The notes: generated from the letters alone by a model not told the origin. DNA of 64,000 bases from Bifidobacterium sp. ESL0704 (GCF_029392075.1 NZ_CP113929.1:248001-312000); one strand, 5' to 3'. Positions 33,729 to 43,241 are shown, counted from the stretch's first letter. A program made the numbers and translations.

Positions 33729-35215
33729 GCTTGAGCCTCCGTATCGTCTTCGGATGCATGGTCATCGTGGATTTTGTCGGCGTTGGGTTTGCCGTCGTTA
33801 CCGTTTGGCTTCCCGGTGTCGGCATTATCGCTTTTGCCGCCGTCTTGCGTGTTGCGGGCGGTCTCTTCGATTGTCTGTGCAGCAGGAATGCGCGTGACAT
33901 CGCCGGCCGTCTCGCGAATATCGAAGATTCGGGAGGTGCCTGCGAAAATACCCCTGAAGAAGGCGATGACAGCCAGTGCGGCGACGATGGCGATGGAATA
34001 CCACATTGCCGTCCAGCAAGCGGATACGGCAGGTGTGGCGATTCCTCCAGCCAGGGCGCGTCCCAAAGGTTTGGCGGCCAGTGCGCCGGCGATGCCGCCG
34101 ATCAGCAGTCCCGGAATCATCGGTAGCAAGGTCTCCAAAGAGAGCTGCCAGCCTATACGGGCACGGGTGACGCCGATGATCATGTCCATCTTGATCTCAT
34201 CGCTTCTGTGGCGCAGCGCAAGTCCGAGGAGGAGCAGCAGGATGACTCCGCCGCCCGCATAGAGGCCGATACGGACTGTGCCCATCACGTTGTTGAGCGA
34301 GTCCAGCGGCTTGAGCCTGTCGTTGTAACGCTCGAGCGTGGGGGAGCTGATTTCGTAGCCCTTCGGCAGTTTCATCGATTTGGCCGCCTGCGCGAAAGCC
34401 TTGTACTGGTCGACGTTTTCGAGTTTGAAGCCGACATCATAGCGTGGATTCAGCCAGCCTTTGGGCTTTTCATCGAGCAGCTTGTTCGAGGTAAGGACCG
34501 CCGGTTCGGCGTAGATGGCGTTGTCGCGATTGTCCTTGGCCAGCTTGGCGTCGCTGCCGTGGCCGGCCGGTGCGGGTTCGGTATACGTGTAGATGCCGCG
34601 CACCTTGAGTTGGTAGGTGTCGGCCGTTTCAGGATTGCCGAGTTTGAACGTGCTGCCGACATGCAGGTTGTTCTTGTGGGCGAAAGCCTCGGAAACCAGC
34701 ACGCTCTTGCCGTCTTTGGCTTGGTAGTTCAAGGATTTCCCCTGTGCTGTCTTGAAGGTGCCCCAAGGGTTGATGGTGATGCCGTCTTTGTCGAAGTAGC
34801 CGTAAAGCGTGGTCTCTCCGCCGGTTTTCTTGGCGCTTTCGTCGTTGGTGCCTGCGATGGCCTTGACCGAGCCGGTCTGGCGCATCGGCAACGACACGCC
34901 TATGGAGAATTGCGGCTGCTGCACGCCGATTTGCTGCATCGACATCGCATAAGTTCCGTATTCGTCGAAGGACATGTATTTCTTCACGCTGGAAACGTCG
35001 TCGCCCTTGAGCTCGCTTTCCGTTGCGGCATTTGGCCGGATAACGGCGATCGGCGCCTGTGCCTGATACGTTTCACCATGTGCCTTGCCGCTGGCGGCGG
35101 ATACGGCGGTGGCGAAGACGACGCCGAATATCATGATTCCGGCGACAAGGAGCATCATGATGCTGCGCCATTTATGACGTATCACTGAAGACCAAGCATT
35201 GGTAAGCACGAACAT
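33725..35215 (-). CDS. FtsX-like permease (MacB-type)
   Basis: The 496-residue protein has one N-terminal helix (RSIMMLLVAGIMIFGVVFAT) and a ~270-residue extracellular domain. Three helices near the C-terminus follow (IGLYAGGGVILLLLLGLAL, TLLPMIPGLLIGGIAGALAA, AMWYSIAIVAALAVIAFF). This is the four-helix FtsX/MacB topology. The C-terminus is a ~75-residue Asp/Asn/Lys-rich cytosolic tail, similar in composition to the tails of its partner ATPase-like protein. ACAGGAGAAATAG precedes the start. Such pairs export peptides or transmit signals to wall hydrolases; the partner's degenerate ATP site makes transport doubtful. Confidence 0.82.
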   Translation of the reverse strand: MFVLTNAWSSVIRHKWRSIMMLLVAGIMIFGVVFATAVSAASGKAHGETYQAQAPIAVIRPNAATESELKGDDVSSVKKYMSFDEYGTYAMSMQQIGVQQPQFSIGVSLPMRQTGSVKAIAGTNDESAKKTGGETTLYGYFDKDGITINPWGTFKTAQGKSLNYQAKDGKSVLVSEAFAHKNNLHVGSTFKLGNPETADTYQLKVRGIYTYTEPAPAGHGSDAKLAKDNRDNAIYAEPAVLTSNKLLDEKPKGWLNPRYDVGFKLENVDQYKAFAQAAKSMKLPKGYEISSPTLERYNDRLKPLDSLNNVMGTVRIGLYAGGGVILLLLLGLALRHRSDEIKMDMIIGVTRARIGWQLSLETLLPMIPGLLIGGIAGALAAKPLGRALAGGIATPAVSACWTAMWYSIAIVAALAVIAFFRGIFAGTSRIFDIRETAGDVTRIPAAQTIEETARNTQDGGKSDNADTGKPNGNDGKPNADKIHDDHASEDDTEAQA

Positions 35216-35807
35216 CTATTTCTCCTGTGTCTGAGGCCTGTAGTTTGCCGCGTTGAAAGCTATCCTGCCGAGCGCGACAATCAGGTACCACATGTTTCCT
35301 GCCGTTTTCAGGCTTGCACCTTTTCGATGCTAGGCCGCAGCATGGGCAACAGACACCAGTATATGTGACTAAGCTTGGATGAGACGAACGAAACCTAGAG
35401 AAATGTTGAAAGTTTTCTGGGAATTTCCTTTTTGGGGCTGGCGCGGAGGTTTGATCGGCGTCGCGAGGTGAGGGCGGCGGATGCCTGATAGTGGCCCTCC
35501 TGATAGCGACTCTTCTGATACGGCTCTTCAAAGGCCGCTTCTTATGTGCGCTAAGCGCCTCGGCATGTAGAAAACGATATGTACAGCGCTCGTCAATCTC
35601 GCTTCGTACACGGGCCTTGCCGTTTTGCTGGTAGAAGTCGACATTGAGATGTTGCTGGTGAGGCGCGGATAGTGGATGTCGCCACGAAATCCTCCGGTTT
35701 GGGGCCGTGGTTCGGCCCTCGCCTTTCAATCTCACGTTGTTGTGATTTTGGTATATGTTGCGGTGTCTGCGAATAAACCCCTTGCCCGGCAGGTAGGATT
35801 ACCGGTA
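35216..35807. other. 592-bp intergenic region
   Basis: The region separates two divergent genes and has no supported ORF; the minus-strand frame at 35172-35735 is Arg/Pro/His-rich noise. Three imperfect direct repeats of 15-16 bp, CCTGATAGTGGCCCT and relatives, occupy 35484-35530. Promoters for both flanking genes are expected here, but I see none clear enough to place. Confidence 0.5.
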
Positions 35808-38114
35808 ATGAATACGAAATGGAAACAGCGCATAGGCCGTGCCGCATTGCCGATATGTTCGGTTCTGGGCGTGCTGGCGGCGTTCGGCATCGTCCTGGCA
35901 TGGTTCCCGAAAACCTGGGACGCGTGGAACCTGCCGTTGCAGGAAATCGACGCGCCGGCCCACTACTATTTCATCCGCAAGCTGCTGCATCAGGGGGTCG
36001 GGGCGGCAACCAGATTGTGGCCGAACGATGCGTATTACCCGCCGCTGTTCCACCTTCTTGCGGCTGCGCTCGTTTCCCTCTGCAACGCGCTGCATATCAG
36101 GATCAACATCTATGCCGCCTTCAACATCGTCTGGCTGGCGACTTCCGGGTTGGTCTGGCCTGCCGGGGTCTCGCTGTGGGCCAGTTATTTCACGCGCAAG
36201 GTCGATGGCGGATTCGTCGAAGGACGGCGTGGACGGGAATCTTCCGTTCGTCTCGCTTCGGGTTTCCGCAACCGTGAAAGCAAACCAGGGAAACCGTGGT
36301 TGCGTAATCCGCTTTCGTCTCGAGATGCGGCCCCAGTTTCCGAGACTGTTGCTGTTGGGGGCGGCGAGGAGGGCAATGAGGATGAGATTGTCGATTCCCG
36401 TTCGTTTTCCTGGCGGCCTTTTTCGTGTGCGATGATGCTGATGGTGCCCGTGCTCGCGGTCGCTTCGGCCAGCCATCCTTTCCTGATGCTGGTCTCCGGC
36501 CCGCTGATTGCGTTCGGCCTGGCCACCACGCTTCTGCCGTTCTGGCTTTACGCGACGTTGCGTCTTTTCGACGCCATCGCCGGCCGCTGCCACATCCTGC
36601 CATGGCTGATTTGGACCGTACTGCTTGGCCTGCTCTGCATTTTCGCTCACCCCCGCATCGCTTTCACCTGGCTGCTGCTGATGGCCCCGTTCATGCTGGT
36701 GCGCCTGCCATGGAAAGCCATTCTTGGTATTCTTGCGGCTGTGGCGGTCTGCGCGGTCGCGTTCTTCTTCTATATGATTGGGCACTATCATTCCTCCCGC
36801 TATTTCGACCCGTCCAGCTGGTTCCATACCTACAAGCCCAACCGCACCGTGCCGGATGCCCTGCGCGTCTTGTTCACCGACAATGTCGGCGGCGTGTCCG
36901 GATGGTTCATGGCCGTTACGGTCGTGGCCGCGCTGGTGGTGGCCCTTGGTGTGGTATTGCGCGATATCAGATCGAGACTTGTGATGATCAGGTTCGATGG
37001 CCGGGCGGGCGGCGAAGAGGCTGGAAACGTTTCGGCGGATACCAATGTTTCTATGGATACCAACGTCTCGGTGGATGCCAACGTTTCCGCCGGGATTTCG
37101 GAGGATGGCCCCCTAGACGATGACAAAACATCGGTTGTTGCGCAATCTGGGAACGGCAGCGCTGGCATATCGGCAGCGATTTCGGCGCAACCCGCTGCCG
37201 ATGAGGTGGTCGGGCATGATTCCGGCCGTTTCTCTGCACGCGGCCGTGCGGTGAATACGCGATTCGCCTCGCCGACGCGCATGATGGCCAAGGATGCCGT
37301 GTCGCTGGTTCTAGCGTTTGTGCTGGTCGGACTCGTGTATGTCTGCTCCACCTCGCTGACCGGCTGGTTTCCGAATATCGTGGCTGCCGCTTGGTACCGC
37401 GCGGAAACCCGGCCTTTGACGATGATTCCGTTCGCCATCATCCCGCTGCTGGTCTTTGCGGCATGTGTGCTTGCGAGGTTCGACAAGGTTGTTGAAGGGG
37501 TCGGCTTCGGGTCCTGGATCTCCCGCAACGGCGGGAAAGCGGTGGCGATGATCGTGCTGGCTGCGCTCGCCGTCTCCTGCCAGGTCGGCAATAGTGCGCG
37601 GCAGGTCTTGGGGCAGTCGTTGGTGTCCAACACCGTGTTGGTCGGCAAACCCGAAAACGAACAGCTCACGCATGCAAAATATGATGTACTGAAGCAAACC
37701 GTCAAATTGACCGGCAAGGATTCGTTGATCGTTTCCGACCCGCTCAACGGCTCCATGTACGGTTCGGCGATGTTCGATGCCAATATGCTCTATCCGATTT
37801 ACAACGCGATGCACGAAAAGAACGGCGCGATCTTCTCGGCTACCGAGGCGTCGTTCGAATCCGGTGATCCCGCGAAACTCACCGCCACCACCTGCCCCGT
37901 TGACGGCAAGGTGGCGAAATACTTCCTGGCGATGGGCCCGCAGGCGCCGAGCTTGCAGATGTTCACATTCCGTCAGCAGTACGATACGTTCCATCGGCAG
38001 GATCTGATTGACGGCTATGTGAAGGCCGGCACGCTCGTCAAGGTGCGTGATTTCAGCTCTTATGGTCCTTATGCCAAAGGTTGGGCGCTCTACCGCATCA
38101 AATGCGGGCAATGA
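35808..38114 (+). CDS. Large polytopic membrane protein, GT-C/DUF6541-like
   Basis: From ATG 35808 the protein has 768 residues and about eleven hydrophobic helices. After the first helix comes a conserved-looking acidic loop (PLQEIDAPAHYYFIRKLLHQG) followed by WPNDAYYPPLFHLLAAAL, the position and style of the catalytic loop in GT-C-type glycosyltransferases and DUF6541 proteins. Two hydrophilic inserts interrupt the membrane region: about 130-195 (Arg/Gly/Glu-rich) and about 400-490, the latter holding near-repeats VSADTNVSMDTNVSVDANVS. The C-terminal ~150 residues are soluble (LIVSDPLNGSMYGSAMFDAN). A cell-envelope sugar-transfer role is inferred. The ribosome-binding site is weak. Confidence 0.7.
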   Translation: MNTKWKQRIGRAALPICSVLGVLAAFGIVLAWFPKTWDAWNLPLQEIDAPAHYYFIRKLLHQGVGAATRLWPNDAYYPPLFHLLAAALVSLCNALHIRINIYAAFNIVWLATSGLVWPAGVSLWASYFTRKVDGGFVEGRRGRESSVRLASGFRNRESKPGKPWLRNPLSSRDAAPVSETVAVGGGEEGNEDEIVDSRSFSWRPFSCAMMLMVPVLAVASASHPFLMLVSGPLIAFGLATTLLPFWLYATLRLFDAIAGRCHILPWLIWTVLLGLLCIFAHPRIAFTWLLLMAPFMLVRLPWKAILGILAAVAVCAVAFFFYMIGHYHSSRYFDPSSWFHTYKPNRTVPDALRVLFTDNVGGVSGWFMAVTVVAALVVALGVVLRDIRSRLVMIRFDGRAGGEEAGNVSADTNVSMDTNVSVDANVSAGISEDGPLDDDKTSVVAQSGNGSAGISAAISAQPAADEVVGHDSGRFSARGRAVNTRFASPTRMMAKDAVSLVLAFVLVGLVYVCSTSLTGWFPNIVAAAWYRAETRPLTMIPFAIIPLLVFAACVLARFDKVVEGVGFGSWISRNGGKAVAMIVLAALAVSCQVGNSARQVLGQSLVSNTVLVGKPENEQLTHAKYDVLKQTVKLTGKDSLIVSDPLNGSMYGSAMFDANMLYPIYNAMHEKNGAIFSATEASFESGDPAKLTATTCPVDGKVAKYFLAMGPQAPSLQMFTFRQQYDTFHRQDLIDGYVKAGTLVKVRDFSSYGPYAKGWALYRIKCGQ

Positions 38115-38234
38115 ACGCGGATGGAGGCAGGATAATGAATTCTGCCTTCCGATTCGGTTTGGGTTCAGCGCTCTTTTCTATGCAATCTATACAATGAGAA
38201 TGTTGATATTTGGCAGATATAAGGAGACGGCATT

Positions 38235-38792
38235 ATGACTACATCGGTGAGCGATGCGAAAGTGCTGATTATCGTACGAAACTGGGGGATTGAGGAGACC
38301 GAGATGACCCGGCCGCTGCGCGATTTGCGGGCCGCGGGGGCGCAGGTGACATTGGCTGCCTCGGAGCTCGCGCCGATCGAGACCGTGCGGCATGACCGGT
38401 ATGTCGGCGAAATCGTCGAGCCTGATACCGTCTATTCTTCGGTTTCCGCCGACGATTTTGATATGCTGGTGGTGCCTGGCGGCACCTGCAACGTCGACCG
38501 TCTGCGCGTCGATCCGGCGGCGCAAAAGCTTGCGCAGGACTTTGCTGCCGCTGGTAAGCCCGTTGCCTCGATCTGCCACGGCGCGTGGCTTCTGGTTAAC
38601 TCCAATCTGCTGAAGGGCAAGACACTGACCGCCTGCCGCTATATCGCGGCGGACATCGAGAACGCCGGGGGCAAGTACGTCGACGAAGAGGTCCATGTCG
38701 ACGATGCCAACGGTTTCAAGCTCATCACATCGCGCAAGCCCGCCGACCTCGACGCGTTCGTTGGCGCGATCAAGGATGCGCTGGGAGACTGA
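38235..38792 (+). CDS. DJ-1/PfpI-family protein
   Basis: The 185-residue protein is a single DJ-1/PfpI domain of YhbO/PfpI type. It has VLIIVRNWGIEETEMTRP at the N-terminus with the conserved Glu, MLVVPGGTCNVDRL, and the nucleophile elbow ASICHGAWLLV with Cys114-His115. It ends VITSRKPADL-like. Family members act as protein or nucleotide deglycases, chaperones or proteases; which applies here cannot be told. AAGGAGACGGCATT precedes the start. It is convergent with the MFS gene across a 16-bp-stem hairpin. Confidence 0.9.
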   Translation: MTTSVSDAKVLIIVRNWGIEETEMTRPLRDLRAAGAQVTLAASELAPIETVRHDRYVGEIVEPDTVYSSVSADDFDMLVVPGGTCNVDRLRVDPAAQKLAQDFAAAGKPVASICHGAWLLVNSNLLKGKTLTACRYIAADIENAGGKYVDEEVHVDDANGFKLITSRKPADLDAFVGAIKDALGD

Positions 38793-38961
38793 GCGTGAGG
38801 CGGTAGGTACGATTCCAAGAATGGTGGAATATCACCATTGCTGGAATGTGACTATTGGCGTGTGGCTATTAGCGTGCTCGACTTGGCAGATGTGATTGCA
38901 TAATAATGAAATCAGCATTTCTGAAGATTAAACCGCTGGATTGAGCCAGCGCCGGATATAA

Positions 38962-39002
38962 AACGGCTGTGATGACGGATAGATGACGTCATCACAGCCG
39001 TT
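38962..39002. terminator. Bidirectional hairpin
   Basis: AACGGCTGTGATGACG (38962-38977) pairs perfectly over 16 bp with CGTCATCACAGCCGTT (38987-39002). It lies between the convergent DJ-1 and MFS genes. The gap before it contains two 14-bp tandem units (TGTGACTATTGGCG and TGTGGCTATTAGCG). Confidence 0.8.
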
Positions 39003-39042
39003 ATCGCTATGTGCTGATTGATTAGGCGCTGGACTTGTGCGT

Positions 39043-40470
39043 TTAGAACAGCGAGCGGAGGATATCGACGAACTCGATGACGAGGGCGACGAGCAATACT
39101 CCGAAGGCCATAACTGCGCCGTTTGCCGTGCCTGCCGCGATGTCGGAGGTGGCGGCCTGACCGGCGGCGAGGATGGCGGCGGCGATGGAGGTGCCGACTG
39201 CTCCCGCGAACTGCTGGGCGGTGTTGAAGATGGCGTTGCCCATGCTCTGCTCTTTGCCGCTCAAGTGCGAAAGGCCGGTGGTCATGATGTTGGCCGAGCT
39301 GATGCCGATGCCCAACATGTAAAGCAGATAGATGGCGGCCGCGGCCACGCTGGTGAGATTATGGCCGAAGGTGAAGAAGCATGTCATTGCCGCAATGGCC
39401 GCTACGCCGCCGAAGATGAGTGTCGGTTTCGCGCCCACGATGTCGAGGATGTGCCCGCCAAGTGGGGCGAAAGCTGCGCCGAGCACCGCGCCGGGAAGCA
39501 GGGTGAGACCGGCGACGAGTGCGGAGGAATGGTCGGCCAGCTGCAGGTAGTTCGGCAGAATGAACGAGAGGCCGAGCGAGACGACCTGCTGGAGGAAGAA
39601 CGCGATGACGAAGCCGGAGAAGCGCAGATTGCGCAGGGTGCGGATATCGATGATCGGGGCCGTAATCTTCAACTGACGGGTGCAGAAGAGCACGAGCGCG
39701 ACGAGCCCGACGACGATGGCGCCGCCGACCTGGATGCTCAGAATCGGCTTGGTGGTCATGGAGCTGAAGCCATAGATCAGGCCACCGAAGGTCAGCGCGA
39801 TGAGGACGATGCTCGGAATATCGAAGGAGACCTTGCGGATTTCGCTGATTTGCTGGATGCAGGTGATGCCGAGAATCAGCGAGATGATGACGACGGGCAT
39901 GAGGCATGCGAAGATGACGCGCCAGCTGGTGTTGGAGACAATGATACCGCCAAAGGTCGGGCCGATGGCCGGGGCGACAGCGGTCAGCAGTGTGCCGAAG
40001 CCCATCATCAGGCCGATGCGCTGCGGTGGCACTGTCTCCAGGATGATGTTGAACATCAGTGGCAGTGCGATGCCGGCGCCGATGCCTTGAATGACGCGGC
40101 CGGTGACCAAAAGCGCGAAGTTCGGAGTGACGATTTCGAGAATCAGGCCGGCGAGGAACGAAAGGTTTGCGACCAGGAACAGCGACTTGGTGCGGAAGCG
40201 CGCCTTGAGCATCGCGCTTAGGGGCACGACGATGGCGATGGTCAGCAGGTTGGCCGTCGTCACCCATTGCACGGTTTCGGTGCTGATGCTGAATTCCTTC
40301 ATGAGTGTCGGGAACGTGACGTTCATGGCGGTTTCGACGGTCACGCCGCTCAGCGAAAGCAGACCGGCGGCGATGATGGCGCCGAAGACTTTGCCGGGGA
40401 TTTTTGAGGGCTGCGCCTGCGACCGAGCGGTGTCCGCAGGCGCTGTTGTTGTTGGTGTATGTGATGTCAT
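39043..40470 (-). CDS. MFS drug transporter, DHA2 (EmrB-like) family
   Basis: ATG 40470 gives 475 residues with about fourteen helices, typical of DHA2 multidrug proton antiporters. Family motifs include LLSLSGVTVETAMNVTFPTLM, VQWVTTANLLTIAIVVPLSA, and GRVIQGIGAGIALPLMFNII (motif C-type region with GxG repeats). AAGAAAGCC upstream is an acceptable ribosome-binding site; the frame continues upstream into the repeat array but without one. It lies downstream of marR on the same strand, so MarR control is likely. The substrate is unknown. Confidence 0.9.
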   Translation of the reverse strand: MTSHTPTTTAPADTARSQAQPSKIPGKVFGAIIAAGLLSLSGVTVETAMNVTFPTLMKEFSISTETVQWVTTANLLTIAIVVPLSAMLKARFRTKSLFLVANLSFLAGLILEIVTPNFALLVTGRVIQGIGAGIALPLMFNIILETVPPQRIGLMMGFGTLLTAVAPAIGPTFGGIIVSNTSWRVIFACLMPVVIISLILGITCIQQISEIRKVSFDIPSIVLIALTFGGLIYGFSSMTTKPILSIQVGGAIVVGLVALVLFCTRQLKITAPIIDIRTLRNLRFSGFVIAFFLQQVVSLGLSFILPNYLQLADHSSALVAGLTLLPGAVLGAAFAPLGGHILDIVGAKPTLIFGGVAAIAAMTCFFTFGHNLTSVAAAAIYLLYMLGIGISSANIMTTGLSHLSGKEQSMGNAIFNTAQQFAGAVGTSIAAAILAAGQAATSDIAAGTANGAVMAFGVLLVALVIEFVDILRSLF

Positions 40471-40540
40471 GGATAGTGGCTTTCTTGAATGTATCGGATA
40501 TTTGGTGTCTATGCCGCCTAAAGTGCCAATTTCATTGATC

Positions 40541-40676
40541 TTGGTGCACCAAGATGGCTGTTTTTTGATGATTGGGTCGTTAATTTGCGTTTTTTGGGCT
40601 GCTTGGTGCACCAAGATGCCTGTTTTTTGGAGAAATGTGGGTCATTCTTCCAAAATGGGGCTGCTTGGTGCACCAA
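40541..40676. repeat. Array of three TTGGTGCACCAA palindromes, exact 62-bp period
   Basis: The palindromes occupy 40541-40552, 40603-40614 and 40665-40676. Each is extended on the right by GATGSCYG and, between units, TTTTTT. The left sides of units two and three read GGGCTGC. The two 50-bp spacers share their ends but differ in the middle ~25 bp. The array fills most of the 307-bp marR-MFS gap. A second array of the same family lies at 50981-51118. Confidence 0.9.
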
Positions 40677-40777
40677 GATGCCCGAAAATTGAACTTATGA
40701 CGGATATATATGAAGTTGCATGATTTCGGTTGTATTCGGCAGTGATCATTCTGTTGAATATCGGCAAGCCCATTCGA

Positions 40778-41251
40778 TTAGCGAGGAGGCGCTGATTCGA
40801 TCTCGTTGTCATCGTTTTGTTGGTGGGCAAAGAAGGCCAGTGCGGCCTTGAAATCCGTGATTTGTGTAGGTGAGAAGCGGCGCTCGAACTCGCGTTGTTC
40901 ATGGTCGATGTAATTGTGGATGGCCTCGACGTCACGCGTGGCGCGGGCGGTGAGGCGAACGGTTTTGCGCCGTGCGTCATCCGGCGCCTGTTCGCGGGTG
41001 AGTAGTCCCCGCACCTCCATACGTTGCAAGGTGGCGGTGACGGTGGAGCGTTGGATGTGGAACTCCTCCTCGATGGCGTGCTGCGCCACTTGACCGTCTG
41101 GCTGGGAGCTCATGAAGTTGATGACGGCCATTTGCACTTCCGTAAGCCCGTATCTTGCGGCGAATCTTCCGAGTTCCTGCCCCATACTGCTTGACGCTTG
41201 CTGCAGCAGACGTCCATAGTTCTCCGGGCGTCCGTCCGGTGTATCGGTCAT
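40778..41251 (-). CDS. MarR-family regulator
   Basis: The 157-residue protein has a winged helix typical of MarR: LTEVQMAVINFMSSQPDGQV, then the recognition region IEEEFHIQRSTVTATLQRME, then the wing RGLLTREQAPDDARRKTVRLT. Flanking helices provide dimerisation. GAGAAGGC precedes ATG 41251. It sits upstream of the MFS gene on the same strand and downstream of MATE, so it probably controls efflux. A GTTAGCTAAC palindrome lies 55 bp upstream of its start. Confidence 0.92.
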   Translation of the reverse strand: MTDTPDGRPENYGRLLQQASSSMGQELGRFAARYGLTEVQMAVINFMSSQPDGQVAQHAIEEEFHIQRSTVTATLQRMEVRGLLTREQAPDDARRKTVRLTARATRDVEAIHNYIDHEQREFERRFSPTQITDFKAALAFFAHQQNDDNEIESAPPR

Positions 41252-41305
41252 TGTGTACTTGCCTTCTCAACGGTCGGACCTTGGAAACGACCCGAAAATT
41301 AATTC

Positions 41306-41319
41306 GTTAGCTAACTAAC
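41306..41319. promoter_or_regulatory. Candidate MarR operator
   Basis: GTTAGCTAAC (41306-41315) is a perfect palindrome followed at once by TAAC, giving overlapping half-sites in the marR promoter region. Autoregulation is inferred from position. Confidence 0.5.
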
Positions 41320-41371
41320 AAATACTATCGAAGGTAGGGACATTGGTAAGCGGATATTGCGATGGTGGCGC

Positions 41372-41442
41372 ACCCAAAGTGGGGTATTTAAAAAACAATG
41401 GCGGAAAATGGCGGTTCCTGTATTAAATACCCCGGTTCGGGT
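41372..41442. repeat. 71-bp hairpin element, copy 1
   Basis: The left arm ACCCAAAGTGGGGTATTTAA pairs with a right arm ending ACCCCGGTTCGGGT (41429-41442). The element is 71 bp end to end, the same as the related hairpin at 58304-58374. It lies between the 3' end of the MATE gene (minus strand, ends 41452) and the marR start. Confidence 0.75.
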
Positions 41443-41451
41443 GTGTGAGGT

Positions 41452-42915
41452 TTACTTCCTCATCCACTTGTTGCCGCGGGCGCGCAGGCCGTTGAAGATG
41501 GAACGTCCGCCGATGAAGACGACGTTGAAGACGGCCCAGAGCAGCACCATGCGGATGACGGCACCGGGATTGCAGGTGCTGTCGATGAAATTCAGCACAA
41601 GGACGAGCGGCAGGTAAACGATGGTGACGATCGAGCAGGTGACGGCGAGGTACTTGTAGTCGCCGGCCCCGATGAGGATGCCGTCGAGTGCCCACATCCA
41701 GCCGGCAAGGGGCAGGAAAATCGCCACGACGATGGTTCCGATGACGATGAGGTGCTGGATGGCGGTGTTGGGGCTGAACATCGGGGCGGCAAGGAAGCCG
41801 AAAATGATGAGGACGACTCCGACGCCGATGCCGCCATAGAAACCGGCCTTGGCTGAAATCCGTGTCATCTCGCGGGCGCGGCCGTAACGTTTCGCTCCGA
41901 TTTCCGTGGCGACCAGCGCCTGTCCGGAGATGCCGATGGCATCGAGGATGTTCAAAACGAAGTTCCAACTGGAGTTGACGGCCTGATAGGCGGCAAGCAC
42001 CTGCGTGCCCATGTGCGTGGCGAGCACGACGGTGGCCACCAGGCAGATGCGTAGGGCAAGGGTGCGGATGAAAAGCGGCAGTCCGTCGGCTGCTGTGGCG
42101 GTGATGCCGGAAATACGCGGCGCGAGCGAGGCTCCCGCGTCGTGCGACCATTTGAGCGAGGGGATAACCAGGTAAATGCCCATGAACCATTGCGCGATCA
42201 GCGTCGCCAACCCGGAACCTCGGATGCCCATGCCGAGTCCGAAGACGAACAGAAAATCAAGTGCGGTATTGAGCGCTGCCCCCAGAACGGCGGCGACCAG
42301 CGTGATGCGCACTTTTTTGAGCCCTCGGAAGATGCCGTTGGCCGCGTAGACCAGCAGCATGCCGGGGAGCCCGAAAATGACGGCTTGTAGGTAGATGACG
42401 GCGTTGCTAAGCACGTCGCCGCTAGCCCCCATCAGCGAGCACAGCGGGCGGGCCGTGGCGAAGAATGCCGTCGAAATGATGACTCCGATGATCAGCGCCA
42501 GCCACAGACCGTCGACCCCGGTCTCGAGTCCCTCGCGTTTGCGCCCGGCTCCCATCAGCTGGCCGACGCGCGAAGTGGTGCCGTAGGCGAGGAAATTGCA
42601 TAGCCCGGCTACGGTCAAGAGCACCGTGGAGCCGATAGAAAGTCCGGCCAGTGCGGTGTCGCCGATGTGGCCCACGATGGCCGTGTCGATCAGGACGAAA
42701 AGCGGGTCGGCGATAAGCTGTCCGAACGTCGGAATCGCCAGAGCCAATATCTGCCGATTGACGCGCCTGCGTTCGGCTTGATCGTAGCTTGGCATACTGT
42801 CGGACGTCGTGTCGTGCGTTGGTTGGCGGGTCGGTTCGTTCTTGCTTGTCGCTGATGTTTTGGTCACTGTGCTTTGTTCTCTGGATTCTTGGGGTTCGAG
42901 CGTTTCGGTTGCCAT
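41452..42915 (-). CDS. MATE-family efflux transporter (DinF-like)
   Basis: The 487-residue protein has a ~50-residue polar N-terminus, then twelve helices in two repeats, the MATE fold. Typical segments are LALAIPTFGQLIADPLFVLI, DTAIVGHIGDTALAGLSIGS at the first helix pair, and ALDFLFVFGLGMGIRGSGLA. The second half has GISGQALVATEIGAKRYGRA. These proteins export drugs or metabolites using Na+ or H+. It is likely a separate unit upstream of marR and MFS on the same strand, with a 71-bp hairpin after it. Confidence 0.92.
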   Translation of the reverse strand: MATETLEPQESREQSTVTKTSATSKNEPTRQPTHDTTSDSMPSYDQAERRRVNRQILALAIPTFGQLIADPLFVLIDTAIVGHIGDTALAGLSIGSTVLLTVAGLCNFLAYGTTSRVGQLMGAGRKREGLETGVDGLWLALIIGVIISTAFFATARPLCSLMGASGDVLSNAVIYLQAVIFGLPGMLLVYAANGIFRGLKKVRITLVAAVLGAALNTALDFLFVFGLGMGIRGSGLATLIAQWFMGIYLVIPSLKWSHDAGASLAPRISGITATAADGLPLFIRTLALRICLVATVVLATHMGTQVLAAYQAVNSSWNFVLNILDAIGISGQALVATEIGAKRYGRAREMTRISAKAGFYGGIGVGVVLIIFGFLAAPMFSPNTAIQHLIVIGTIVVAIFLPLAGWMWALDGILIGAGDYKYLAVTCSIVTIVYLPLVLVLNFIDSTCNPGAVIRMVLLWAVFNVVFIGGRSIFNGLRARGNKWMRK

Positions 42916-43241
42916 TGTAACGGTGGGGACGATAGAGCACCAGTATGATAGAGCATTTTCTGCGTCAACTGATGGGGATTGCGCGGTTTCATAACGGTGA
43001 CGAACCGGGAATTTTTGCGGTCAGCAGGCCGGTCGAAGATTTATCGATTGGCTGGATCGATTGGCTGGATCGATTGACGTGGCGTATTGGTCGAATGCGA
43101 TGTCTGAAATCGAGAACGCGAGAGGCTGTACGCCAGTAAGTCCGGGTGGCGTCTGTCTTCGTGATGAGGCTTGGAGCTCGGTGCTTAAGGTCGGTGTTCG
43201 GCCTTGTACTGTTAACTGGTTTATGTTTAGGCATAAAGAAA

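Noticed and set aside
35172..35735. Minus-strand ORF of 187 codons
   Set aside because: Arg/His/Pro-rich composition, no family motif, overlaps the start of the FtsX-like gene and lies in a promoter gap.
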